Source: Pseudolabrys sp. FHR47
GTDB lineage: Bacteria; Pseudomonadota; Alphaproteobacteria; Rhizobiales; Xanthobacteraceae
Direction of reading: 5' to 3'
DNA length: 64,000 nt
Assembly: GCF_005153485.1 (NCBI RefSeq)
Contig: NZ_CP039740.1
Location: 2,855,001 to 2,919,000, forward strand
The notes beneath the pieces were generated by a model, which worked only from the letters and a program-made list of their open reading frames with translations, was not told the DNA's origin and did no database searches. Position numbers and translations under genes: made by a program. Below, in pieces: positions 25,811-35,802 of this stretch. Each line of letters starts with the position of its first letter. Position 1 is the stretch's first letter.

Positions 25811-26232
25811 GGCAGGCCCAGCAGGATTTCAACGGCGAAGATCACCCACATCGCCAGCAGAATGAAAAACCCGACGGCGAAGGCGTTGAAGCGGTGGCGC
25901 ACATAGTTCGAGGTGCAGTGGATATAGGCATGCACGATGCGCGAAATGACGAACAGCCAGGCCAGCACCACGAAGATCAGATCGGCATGCCGCGTGACAA
26001 TGGCGAGGATCGTCAGCACGTAGAACAGAACCGGCAACTGAAACTGATTGTTGTAGCAGTTGCAAATCTGCTGGACGTGAACTGGCCAGCCGGTCGGATT
26101 GACCGCCACGTCGGCAACCTTCACCTGCCCGGCCTTGAAGGCCGCGATGCGCGAACGCGCCGTCATGAACAGGAGGACAAAGGTCAGTGCCACCTGAACG
26201 AACAGCGGCAGCAGGATCGTGGCGATGGACAT
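25807..26232 (-). CDS. MAPEG family membrane protein
   Basis: The 141-residue protein has four hydrophobic helices in the MAPEG arrangement, with the conserved helix-2 region (CYNNQFQLPVLFYVLTILAIV) and the RIVHAYIHCTSNYVRHRFNAFAVGFFILLAMW tail of the family. MAPEG proteins are membrane-bound glutathione- or eicosanoid-type enzymes; the bacterial substrate is not known. The gene overlaps rsmB by four bases at its end and starts 58 bases after the guaB stop. Confidence 0.85.
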   Translation of the reverse strand: MSIATILLPLFVQVALTFVLLFMTARSRIAAFKAGQVKVADVAVNPTGWPVHVQQICNCYNNQFQLPVLFYVLTILAIVTRHADLIFVVLAWLFVISRIVHAYIHCTSNYVRHRFNAFAVGFFILLAMWVIFAVEILLGLP

Positions 26233-26290
26233 GGCGTGTTCCCCAGCGTGTCGACAGACTTGCGTGTTGACAGAGTTGGCGCGGCGACGC

Positions 26291-28123
<1,833 letters not shown>

Positions 28124-29017
28124 ATGACGGTCGAGCACGATTTTGGCGGGCAACACACAGAACTCAAGCTCTCTATTGTTGAGGCGTACCTCAAAGCGTT
28201 TACCTTGGCGCTGAGAGATAAGTTCCAAGACCTTTGGTACATTGACGCATTTGCTGGCACAGGCAGCCGCACAACCCGAACGACGTTCGACGCGGGAGAG
28301 ATTCTAGAGTCGCGGCCAATCGAAATTGTCGAGACGCGCAGGGGCTCGGCCCGAATTGCCATCGACGTTAGGCCCGCTTTCGATCACATCGTGTTTATCG
28401 AAAGCAATCCAGCTTACTGCGCCGAACTTCGGAGACTGAAAGAGCAAAATCCCGATCGAGATATTATCGTCGTTGAGGGCGACGCAAACCGCGCGATCCA
28501 AGAATCGATAGAATGGGATGGATGGCGCGCCGCTCGCGGCGTCATTTTCCTCGACCCGTATGGCATGGAAGTCGAATGGAAGACCCTTCAAGCAATTGCA
28601 AAAACGCGCGCCATCGATGTTTGGTTTCTCTTCCCCTTGGCCGGCCTTTTTCGAAACGCGACTCGAAGGTTGTCCGACATTGATTCCCACAAACGGGCAG
28701 CGTTGACCCGCATATTTGGTTCTGACGACTGGGAGAAAGAATTGTATCCGCTAGAGTCGTCTCCCGATCTATTCGGCCAAACCGAGCGGCGGCGCGAGGC
28801 GAATGTTCAGGGACTGGAGCGATATGTAAAGGGCCGACTCGAAACGATATTTCCAAAAGTTCTGAAACCGCTTGCATTGCCGATCGATTCAAAGCCTCAA
28901 CGGTTTTCACTTTTCCTGTGCATTTCGAATCCAGAACCCAAGGCTATCGGGCTGGCCACCAGAATTGGCAATCACATACTCAAGACGGGCATTTCATCGA
29001 ACGTTGTGCCCCGATAG
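28124..29017 (+). CDS. tcmP: Three-Cys-motif partner protein TcmP (SAM-methyltransferase-like)
   Basis: The 297-residue protein opens with TVEHDFGGQHTELKLSIVEAYLKAF and has a SAM-binding-like DAFAGTGS at 41–48 and FLDPYGMEVEW at 142–152, which fit a class I methyltransferase fold. This is the TcmP family, which is almost always encoded next to a three-Cys-motif (Gp37/Gp68, DUF5131) protein, as here. The ATG at 28124 lies five bases after GGGGGA; a GTG nine codons upstream is less likely. It is convergent with the DUF5131 gene and overlaps its end by 46 bases. Base composition is visibly lower in GC than the flanks (28141–28200 has 29 of 60 GC). Its target is unknown. Confidence 0.85.
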   Translation: MTVEHDFGGQHTELKLSIVEAYLKAFTLALRDKFQDLWYIDAFAGTGSRTTRTTFDAGEILESRPIEIVETRRGSARIAIDVRPAFDHIVFIESNPAYCAELRRLKEQNPDRDIIVVEGDANRAIQESIEWDGWRAARGVIFLDPYGMEVEWKTLQAIAKTRAIDVWFLFPLAGLFRNATRRLSDIDSHKRAALTRIFGSDDWEKELYPLESSPDLFGQTERRREANVQGLERYVKGRLETIFPKVLKPLALPIDSKPQRFSLFLCISNPEPKAIGLATRIGNHILKTGISSNVVPR

Positions 29018-29718
29018 GAACGCCCAGCTGCTTTCTTGTTCTTGCCACCCCACTGCTTAAAGAAGAACGCGGCGCCGCTCTCGCGACATTGGGCCTCGAT
29101 CTCATCGACCCAGTGCTCTTGCATTGGCCTTGCACGGGGACCGCTTTCCCCACCAACTATGGCCCAATGAATATCGCGAAGATTGGCGCCGGAGACCGAA
29201 CCAATGAGCGGCTCAAATGAGACGAAACGCACTACCGCGCGAGTGGCGCGCAGTTGCTCTATTCGATCAAGGTAGTCGGCGCTTTCTACGCTCGTCCCCA
29301 GCCAGACGTTCTTCAGAACCGGCAGGTGCTCTGACAGCAACGCCATCCGCTCTGGCCGCTTGGTCAGGATCTGATAGGTATGGCGCGGTGTCTCCTCCAT
29401 TACACGCCAAACACGCCTTATGAAGTTCTCGTCCACTTTATCGTGGAACAGGTCGGACATTGAGTTGACGAAGATACGCCTTGGCCGAGCCCATTTCCGA
29501 GGCGCGTCCAGCGCCTTTTCGTCTAACTTGATCTTGCCGGTCCAAACTGCTCTGCCACCACTCTGCCGAGTCAAGCCGTCGTATTTCTCCAAAGGCATCG
29601 CTTCAAGGCGAGCGGCCATTCTCATAGCGTAGCAATTGGTGCAGCCCGGGGAAATCACCGTGCAACCCGCGACAGGGTTCCACGTTGCATCCGTCCACTC
29701 GATCGCCGTTTCGGTCAT
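28972..29718 (-). CDS. Three-Cys-motif Gp37/Gp68 (DUF5131) family protein, TcmP partner
   Basis: The 248-residue protein starts TETAIEWTDATWNPVAGCTVISPGCTNCYAM with cysteines at 19, 26 and 29 (C-x6-C-x2-C), the three-Cys motif thought to hold an iron–sulfur cluster in a radical-SAM-like fold. NVWLGTSVESADYLDRI, RFVSFEPLIGSV and WAIVGGESGPRARPM are further family motifs. The ATG at 29718 has a GGTGG site. Its last 46 bases overlap the TcmP end in the opposite direction. Phage and island proteins of this family have no established reaction. The neighbour pair suggests an oxidative or methyl modification acting on a nucleic acid, which is inference. Confidence 0.87.
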   Translation of the reverse strand: MTETAIEWTDATWNPVAGCTVISPGCTNCYAMRMAARLEAMPLEKYDGLTRQSGGRAVWTGKIKLDEKALDAPRKWARPRRIFVNSMSDLFHDKVDENFIRRVWRVMEETPRHTYQILTKRPERMALLSEHLPVLKNVWLGTSVESADYLDRIEQLRATRAVVRFVSFEPLIGSVSGANLRDIHWAIVGGESGPRARPMQEHWVDEIEAQCRESGAAFFFKQWGGKNKKAAGRSYRGTTFDEMPVLSM

Positions 29719-29907
29719 GTTGTCACCACCCGAACCAAAATAGCTCAAAACTGTAAAACGTCCGTGAGCGGAGACATCAAAGTCTAGCGTACATGCGCGA
29801 TCCGAGCTAGCTGACTGCCAGCCATCGGCATATATAGCGGCTTCAGGGGCCGTATATCCATAGATGCGCCGGCCGCCCGCCGCGCCTTTTCCCGCCGAAA
29901 GTCATCC

Positions 29908-31323
29908 ATGCGCCGAGACCGCATCGTCCCGCTGATTATCGCGGTCGCCCTGTTCATGGAGAACATGGACTCAACGGTAATCGCCACCTCGCTGCCGGCA
30001 ATCGCGGCCGATATCGGCACCAACCCGCTGGCGCTTAAGCTCGCCGTTACGTCCTACCTGCTCTCGCTCGCGGTCTTCATTCCCGCCTCGGGTTGGACCG
30101 CCGACCGCTTCGGCGCCTCGACTGTGTTCCGCGCCGCCATCGCCGTGTTCATGCTCGGCTCGATCGGCTGCGCGCTGTCCTCGTCGCTGACCGATTTCGT
30201 CATCGCCCGCATATTGCAGGGCATGGGCGGCGCCATGATGATGCCGGTCGGCCGCATTGTGCTGGTGCGCACCATCTCCAAGCGCGAGCTGGTCGGCGCC
30301 ATGGCCTGGGTCACCACGCCGGCGCTGATCGGCCCGGTGATCGGCCCGCCGGTCGGCGGTTTCATCACCACCTATTTCAGCTGGCACTGGATCTTCCTGA
30401 TCAACATTCCGATCGGGATTGCCGGCATCATCCTCGCCAGCCGCTACATCGAGAACATCCGCGCCGAGACGCATGAACGCTTCGACGTCGTCGGCATGAT
30501 CTATGCCGGGCTAGGCATCGCGGGGCTCGCCTTCGGCCTGTCGGTCGCCGGGCTCAACTTTCTGCCGTGGAGCATCGTCATTGGCCTGGTGGTCGGCGGC
30601 ACCATCTTTATTGCCGCTTATCTCGTCCACGCCAAACGCACGCCGGTGCCGGCGCTCGACCTCACTCTGTTCCGGTTACCGACGTTTTTTGCCAGCGTCG
30701 TCGGCGGCTTCGTCTTCCGCATCGGCATCGGCGCCTTGCCGTTCCTGCTACCGCTGATGCTGCAGCTCGGTTTCGGCCTGTCGCCGTTTCATTCCGGCCT
30801 GATCACCTTCGCCGCCGCCGCCGGCGCCATGGGCATGAAAGCGGCAACGGCCGGCCTGCTGCGGCGTTTCGGCTTCCGCAACATCCTTCTCGTCAACACC
30901 TTCATCGGCGCGGGCTTCCTCGCCGTATGCGCCCTGTTCACCGAGGTGACGCCGCCGGCCATCATGATCGCGCTTCTGTTCGTCGGCGGCTTCTCCCGCT
31001 CGCTGCAGTTCACCTCGATCAACACGCTGGCCTATGCCGAGATCGAACCGTCGCGCGTGTCGCGCGCCACCTCGCTGGTGAGCGTCGCCCAGCAACTGGC
31101 AATGTCGTCGGGCGTCGCCGTCGGCGCGCTGGCGGTCGACCTCACCGCCGCCTGGCATGGCCACACGCAACTCACCGCCGCCGACTTCCCGGCCGCCTTC
31201 GTCATCGTCGCCGGCATTTCGGTTTGGTCGGTGCTGTTCTTCATGCGGCTGCCGCCCGATGCCGGCGCCGAATTGTCGGGCCGCGGTCCCGTTCCGGCAC
31301 AGACTCCCGCCGACAAAATTTGA
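29908..31323 (+). CDS. DHA2-type MFS multidrug transporter
   Basis: The 471-residue protein has 13–14 hydrophobic segments and the DHA2 drug/proton antiporter features: MENMDSTVIATSLPAIAADIG in helix one with the conserved Asp, the SGWTADRFGASTVF loop after helix two, RILQGMGGAMMMPVGR, and the antiporter motif GPVIGPPVGGFI in helix five. It exports drugs or other hydrophobic compounds with proton drive. No regulator or outer-membrane partner is adjacent. It begins 190 bases after the start of the divergent DUF5131 gene. Confidence 0.9.
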   Translation: MRRDRIVPLIIAVALFMENMDSTVIATSLPAIAADIGTNPLALKLAVTSYLLSLAVFIPASGWTADRFGASTVFRAAIAVFMLGSIGCALSSSLTDFVIARILQGMGGAMMMPVGRIVLVRTISKRELVGAMAWVTTPALIGPVIGPPVGGFITTYFSWHWIFLINIPIGIAGIILASRYIENIRAETHERFDVVGMIYAGLGIAGLAFGLSVAGLNFLPWSIVIGLVVGGTIFIAAYLVHAKRTPVPALDLTLFRLPTFFASVVGGFVFRIGIGALPFLLPLMLQLGFGLSPFHSGLITFAAAAGAMGMKAATAGLLRRFGFRNILLVNTFIGAGFLAVCALFTEVTPPAIMIALLFVGGFSRSLQFTSINTLAYAEIEPSRVSRATSLVSVAQQLAMSSGVAVGALAVDLTAAWHGHTQLTAADFPAAFVIVAGISVWSVLFFMRLPPDAGAELSGRGPVPAQTPADKI

Positions 31324-31338
31324 TTCAAATTTTAGATG

Positions 31339-31432
31339 TTAACCATGGACGCAAAGTTGGTTAACGATTGCCGACCCGTGGCATGGACAAGGTATTGATG
31401 CACTGACACATTCGCGCCGGTAGTATGGTTAA
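31339..31432. promoter_or_regulatory. TTAACC motifs (possible CtrA sites) before the TPR gene
   Basis: TTAACCAT (31339–31346), GGTTAAC (31359–31365) and ATGGTTAA (31425–31432) occur in the 126 bases between the DHA2 and TPR genes. TTAACCAT is a known CtrA half-site form in alphaproteobacteria, but the spaced TTAA-N7-TTAA pair is not present. Confidence 0.3.
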
Positions 31433-31449
31433 TCGCGGCAAGGCCCGTC

Positions 31450-33720
31450 ATGCGTCCAAGGCGATCGACAAGGCTCATTCAAGGCGCGCTCTGCGCCGGC
31501 CTTGTCGCGTCCGCGGCGGCGGTGCTCGTTGTTTATTCCGCCGATGACGCCGATGCGCAGGCGCGCATCTTCTATCGCGATCTCAACGGCCAGACTTTCG
31601 AGATGCGCGCCGACAGCGAAGGCGCGCAGGCCTTCGCCGCGCGCTACGAGAAAAGGCCTGCCGGCACCAACGCGCTGAGCGGCCTGCCGGACGCCGGTCA
31701 TGCCGACATCAAGCAGGCGATGCGCAAGGATCTGCCGCCGCGGCCGCGCGGCAGCAACGCGCGCATCTGCGCCACGCAAACCGAGGAGTTGGCGCCCTAC
31801 CGCATCAGTTCCTGCACCAGCATCATCGGCACCGGCAAATTGAAGGGCGAAGCGCTCGGCGTTGCCTACGCGCTGCGCGGCCTTGCCTATCTCGACCGCC
31901 ATGACATCGCGCACGCCATCGGCGACTTCAACCGCGCCGTCGATCTCGCGCCCGACTTCGCCCCCGCCTACCAGAACCGCGGCAATGCTTGGTATGCGCG
32001 CGGCAATTTCGGCCAGGCCATCGCCGATTACGACAAGGCCATCGCGCTCGATCCGAGCTCCGCCTCGCCTTACATCAATCGCGCGGCGGTCAAGCGCGAC
32101 CTCGGCTATAATGACGGCGCGCTTTCGGATTACGAGAAAGCCATCGCGCTGCGGCCCAATCACGCCAATGCCTATAGCGGCCGCGGCCAGCTTTATATGC
32201 GGCAGAACAATTACGCCCGCGCGCTCGACGACTTCAGCAATGCGGTCCGCCTCGAGCCCGACGCCGACAATCTGATGCTGCGCGCGCAGGCCCGCGAAGC
32301 GGCGGCCGACCTCGACGGCGCCATTCGCGACTATGAGGACAGCTTCCGCCGCAACCCGAAGAGCGTGACCGCGCTCACCGCCGAAGCCGCGGTGTGGCGC
32401 AAGAAGGGTGATCTTGCCCGCACCATCGCCGTGCTCGACCGCGCGCTGGCGCTCGATGACAACCAGTCGCTGGTCCTGCGCATGCGCGCCGAAGCCTGGC
32501 GCGACAAGGGTGACAGGAAGCGCGCCTATGCCGACATCGGCAAGGCCTTGAAAGAGCAATGGACTGTGAACGGTCTGCGCGTGCGCGGCAACCTCAAGCT
32601 CGACGACGGCGATGCCGACGGCGCGCTGAAGGATGCCGAGATGATGCTCAAGATCGAGCCGGACAACACCGACGCGGCGGCCATGCGCGGGCTGGCTTAC
32701 GCGAAGAAGAAGGACTATGCGAAGGCCCTGCCCGATCTCGACAAGGCGGTCGCCGCCGACGCCAATAACGCACTGGCTTTCGCCGAGCGCGGCCGCATCC
32801 ATGCGTCGAAAGCGAACAACGATCAGGCGCTCTCCGACTTCAACCGCGCCATCGAACTGAAGGTTTCCAATCCGGCGATCTACCGCGCCCGCGCCGAGAT
32901 TCATCACAGCAAGGGCAATCGTGCCAAGGCGCTGGCCGATCTCGACCAGGCTATCGCGCTCGACGGCAAGCCGGCCGCGCCCTATCTCGAGCGTGCCGGC
33001 CTGCGCGCCGAGAACGGCGACGCCGCCGGCGCGCTCGCCGACTACGGCATCGTGATCGCGCGCGAGCCGGGCAACTTCCAGGCCTATTATGAGCGCGGCA
33101 ATATCCATCTCGCCGCGCGCGACCGCGACCGCGCCATGGCCGATTTCAAGAAGGCGATTTCGCTGAACGGCAAGTTGTCGGGCGCGAAACAGGCGCTGGC
33201 CGCGCTCGAAGGCGATATCCGCCGCGAGCAGGAAACCGCCGCGCGCGAAGCCGAAGCCAGGAAGCGTGAGGCGGAGAATGCCAAACGCGCAGCGGAGAAC
33301 GCAAAGCGCGAAGCGGCTGACGCCGCGCGGCGCGAGGCCGAACTGAAGAAGCCCGGCAAAGTCGCGGCTATCACGCCGCCGCCGAAGGATCCGCACGACG
33401 ACGATGTCACCGCTTCGACGCCACCTCGCAAGCACAAAAGCGAGCACGCCGCGCCGGCGAAGAAACACCAAGTCAAGCGCGAGACCGCAAAAGAGCGCAA
33501 GCAGCGCGAAGCGCAGGAACGGAAAGAAGCGCGCAAGGAAGCTCAGAAGGAAGCTCAGCGCGCGGAGGCCGAGCGCGAACGCCGCCTGCGTTCCGCGCGC
33601 GTGGCCCGCGAGTCCGCGCCGCCGCCGCGCGCACTCACCGAACGCGAGCGGCGTGAGATGTATTTCCGGCAACTCGACGCAAGGAAGCGCGGCGCGAAGT
33701 TCACGGATATCTGGCGCTAA
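31450..33720 (+). CDS. TPR repeat protein with charged coiled-coil C-terminus
   Basis: The 756-residue protein has an N-terminal hydrophobic signal or anchor (LIQGALCAGLVASAAAVLVVYS) and then a TPR superhelix at about residues 135–590, with copies such as AYQNRGNAWYARGNFGQAIADYDKAIALDP and AYYERGNIHLAARDRDRAMADFKKAISL. After 590 a Glu/Lys/Arg/Ala-rich coiled coil of some 150 residues leads to a basic tail. It probably works in the periplasm as a scaffold. A long antisense frame covers it but has no homology of its own. Motifs resembling CtrA half-sites lie upstream. No specific partner is evident. Confidence 0.85.
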   Translation: MRPRRSTRLIQGALCAGLVASAAAVLVVYSADDADAQARIFYRDLNGQTFEMRADSEGAQAFAARYEKRPAGTNALSGLPDAGHADIKQAMRKDLPPRPRGSNARICATQTEELAPYRISSCTSIIGTGKLKGEALGVAYALRGLAYLDRHDIAHAIGDFNRAVDLAPDFAPAYQNRGNAWYARGNFGQAIADYDKAIALDPSSASPYINRAAVKRDLGYNDGALSDYEKAIALRPNHANAYSGRGQLYMRQNNYARALDDFSNAVRLEPDADNLMLRAQAREAAADLDGAIRDYEDSFRRNPKSVTALTAEAAVWRKKGDLARTIAVLDRALALDDNQSLVLRMRAEAWRDKGDRKRAYADIGKALKEQWTVNGLRVRGNLKLDDGDADGALKDAEMMLKIEPDNTDAAAMRGLAYAKKKDYAKALPDLDKAVAADANNALAFAERGRIHASKANNDQALSDFNRAIELKVSNPAIYRARAEIHHSKGNRAKALADLDQAIALDGKPAAPYLERAGLRAENGDAAGALADYGIVIAREPGNFQAYYERGNIHLAARDRDRAMADFKKAISLNGKLSGAKQALAALEGDIRREQETAAREAEARKREAENAKRAAENAKREAADAARREAELKKPGKVAAITPPPKDPHDDDVTASTPPRKHKSEHAAPAKKHQVKRETAKERKQREAQERKEARKEAQKEAQRAEAERERRLRSARVARESAPPPRALTERERREMYFRQLDARKRGAKFTDIWR

Positions 33721-33738
33721 GACCTCTCCGCCGACAAT

Positions 33739-34422
33739 CTACCTCCCGCCCCTGAATCCCGTCGCCAGCAAATAAAGCTCCGCCGAATCCGCGCGACTCG
33801 CCGGCGGCTTGATGTGCTGCACCTTGGCGAAGTCCTTCTTCAGGGTCGCCAGCAGCGCGCCTTCGAGCCCGCCCTGGATCACCTTGGCGAGGAACGTGCC
33901 GCCCGGCGCCAGCACCTCGCGGGCAAATTCCGCCGCCGCCTCGACTAGCGCCACGATTTTGATCTGATCGGTCTTGCGATGCCCCGTCGCATTCGCCGCC
34001 ATGTCGGAGAGCACCACATCGGCCGGCCCGCCCAGCATCTCCTTCAAGAGGTCCGGCGCGCCGGGATCGAGAAAATCGAACACGCGGAAATCAACGCCGG
34101 TGATCGGCTCAATGTCGAGAAGATCGATACCGACCACCTTGCCCTGCGGCCCGACACGCTTGACCGCCACTTGCGACCAGCCGCCCGGCGCGGCGCCGAG
34201 ATCGACCACGCGCGCGCCCTTCTTGAGGAAATGCGCCTTGTCGTCGATCTCCATCAGCTTGAAGGCGGCGCGCGAGCGCATGCCCTCGCGTTTGGCGCGC
34301 GCGACATACGGATCGTTGAGCTGGCGCTGCAGCCACATCGTCGATGAGTTGCTGCGCTTGCGGGCGGTCTTCACCCGCACTTTGAGGTCGCGCGCGCCGC
34401 TGCTCGATGGTTTCTTGGTCAT
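33739..34422 (-). CDS. rlmE: 23S rRNA 2'-O-ribose methyltransferase RlmE (FtsJ)
   Basis: The 227-residue enzyme methylates the 2'-OH of U2552 in 23S rRNA. The fold includes the SAM motif [11 protein letters not shown] at 74–84, and the K-D-K-E tetrad of FtsJ fits Lys55, Asp140 (VVLSDMAAN), Lys180 (FLAKVIQG) and Glu215 ([11 protein letters not shown]). The N-terminus is basic and probably binds RNA. It lies 31 bases after ppx on the same strand, so they are likely co-transcribed, an arrangement common in this order. Confidence 0.93.
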   Translation of the reverse strand: MTKKPSSSGARDLKVRVKTARKRSNSSTMWLQRQLNDPYVARAKREGMRSRAAFKLMEIDDKAHFLKKGARVVDLGAAPGGWSQVAVKRVGPQGKVVGIDLLDIEPITGVDFRVFDFLDPGAPDLLKEMLGGPADVVLSDMAANATGHRKTDQIKIVALVEAAAEFAREVLAPGGTFLAKVIQGGLEGALLATLKKDFAKVQHIKPPASRADSAELYLLATGFRGGR

Positions 34423-34453
34423 GGCCCGCGTCTACCACGCTTTGCCGGCGCGA

Positions 34454-35581
34454 TCACTGCGCCGCCTGCCCGCCCCAGACGCCGTCCTCGCGCATCATCT
34501 GCACCAGCATGCCCTCGCGCAGGCCGCGATCGGCGACGCGCAGACGCTGGCATGGGAAAGCGCGACGGATCGCTTCGAGAATGGCGCAGCCCGCCAGCAC
34601 CAGGTCGGCGCGGTCGGCGCCGATGCACGGGCTCGCCACCCGCTCTTCATAGGTCATCGTCAGCAGCCGTTCGAGCACGGCGTCGATCTCGCCCGCCTCG
34701 AGCCAGCAGCCATCGACGCGGTGGCGGTCATAGCGCTTGAGGTCGAGATGCACGCCGGCGATCGTCGTCACCGTGCCGGATGTGCCGAGCATGTGCACGC
34801 CGCCGAGATCGGCGCCACCATGCTCGCGCGCGAAGGGCTCGATCAGCGCCGCGACCTCGGCGACCATCGCCTCATACGTATCGCGCGTCACATGAAGTCC
34901 GCCATGCCGCTCCGCCAAAGTCACCACGCCATGCGGCAGCGACACCCAGCCTTTGATACGCGGCGGCGGCGGCCCGCGCCCGTCGGCCGGCGAGCGGCCA
35001 AGCCGCACCAGTTCGGACGAGCCGCCGCCGATATCGAACAGCACCACGCCCTCGGCCTCGGGATCGATCAGCGGCGTGCAACTGGTGGCCGCCAGCTCCG
35101 CCTCGGTCTCGCGGTCGATCACTTCCAGTTCCAGCCCGAGCAGCTCAGCGACCCGGCCGCGGAACTCCAGCCCGTTGGCAGCGGCGCGGCAGGCTTCGGT
35201 CGCGACCAGCCTGGCGCGGGTGACGCCGCGGTTGCGCATCTTGTTGCGGCAGATTTCCAGAGCTTCGAGCGAGCGGCCGATCGCCGCCTCGCTCAGGCGC
35301 CCGGACGCCGAAATGCCCTCGCCGAGCCGGACGATGCGGGAAAAGGCGTCGATCACGCGGAAGCTGTCGCCGTTCGGGCGCGCGACCAGCAGTCGACAGT
35401 TATTGGTGCCGAGATCGAGCGCGGCATAAGTCGGGCCGCCACGATCGCTGCCGTTGACAGCCTCGCGTTCCCCTTCTCGGATTCCTGGCGACCGCCGACC
35501 CCACCGGGGCTGCCCCATCTCGGGGGACGCCCGGCCGATAGCGGGGTCGAGGCCTGGGTCATCCCCGGCCCCGCCGCTCAT
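34454..35581 (-). CDS. Ppx/GppA family exopolyphosphatase
   Basis: The 375-residue protein is an ASKHA-fold phosphatase: YAALDLGTNNCRLLVA is the first phosphate loop, EACRAAANG and VVLFDIGGGSSEL form the second, and GTSGTVTTIAG the third. It cleaves terminal phosphate from polyphosphate or pppGpp; the two activities cannot be separated by sequence here. It is shorter than the two-domain enzymes (about 500 residues) and lacks the extra C-terminal domain. The ATG at 35581 follows a GAGAGG site nine bases upstream; a TTG at 35590 is less likely. It precedes rlmE. Confidence 0.88.
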   Translation of the reverse strand: MSGGAGDDPGLDPAIGRASPEMGQPRWGRRSPGIREGEREAVNGSDRGGPTYAALDLGTNNCRLLVARPNGDSFRVIDAFSRIVRLGEGISASGRLSEAAIGRSLEALEICRNKMRNRGVTRARLVATEACRAAANGLEFRGRVAELLGLELEVIDRETEAELAATSCTPLIDPEAEGVVLFDIGGGSSELVRLGRSPADGRGPPPPRIKGWVSLPHGVVTLAERHGGLHVTRDTYEAMVAEVAALIEPFAREHGGADLGGVHMLGTSGTVTTIAGVHLDLKRYDRHRVDGCWLEAGEIDAVLERLLTMTYEERVASPCIGADRADLVLAGCAILEAIRRAFPCQRLRVADRGLREGMLVQMMREDGVWGGQAAQ

Positions 35582-35802
35582 ATCGTTCAACCTCTCAGCC
35601 GGCCTCTTGGCCGACTCTCAGCCGTTTCCCGCCCGCCTGACCCCTGCGGGGAACGGCGCTGTTTTCTACTGTCCATAAAAGTGTAACAGCGCCGGTGGGA
35701 CACGCAACCCTCGGTCCCGAAAGCCATAGTTGTCGCGGGAGGCCCGGTAGACTATCTGAAAGTCGCAGCCCCGCCCCGGAATTCCAGCCCGAAAAGCGAG
35801 CC

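Noticed and set aside
31429..33672. A 747-residue open frame antisense to the TPR gene.
   Set aside because: It mirrors the TPR coding sequence, shows no domain of its own and reflects the high-GC codon pattern; the plus-strand TPR repeats are unmistakable.
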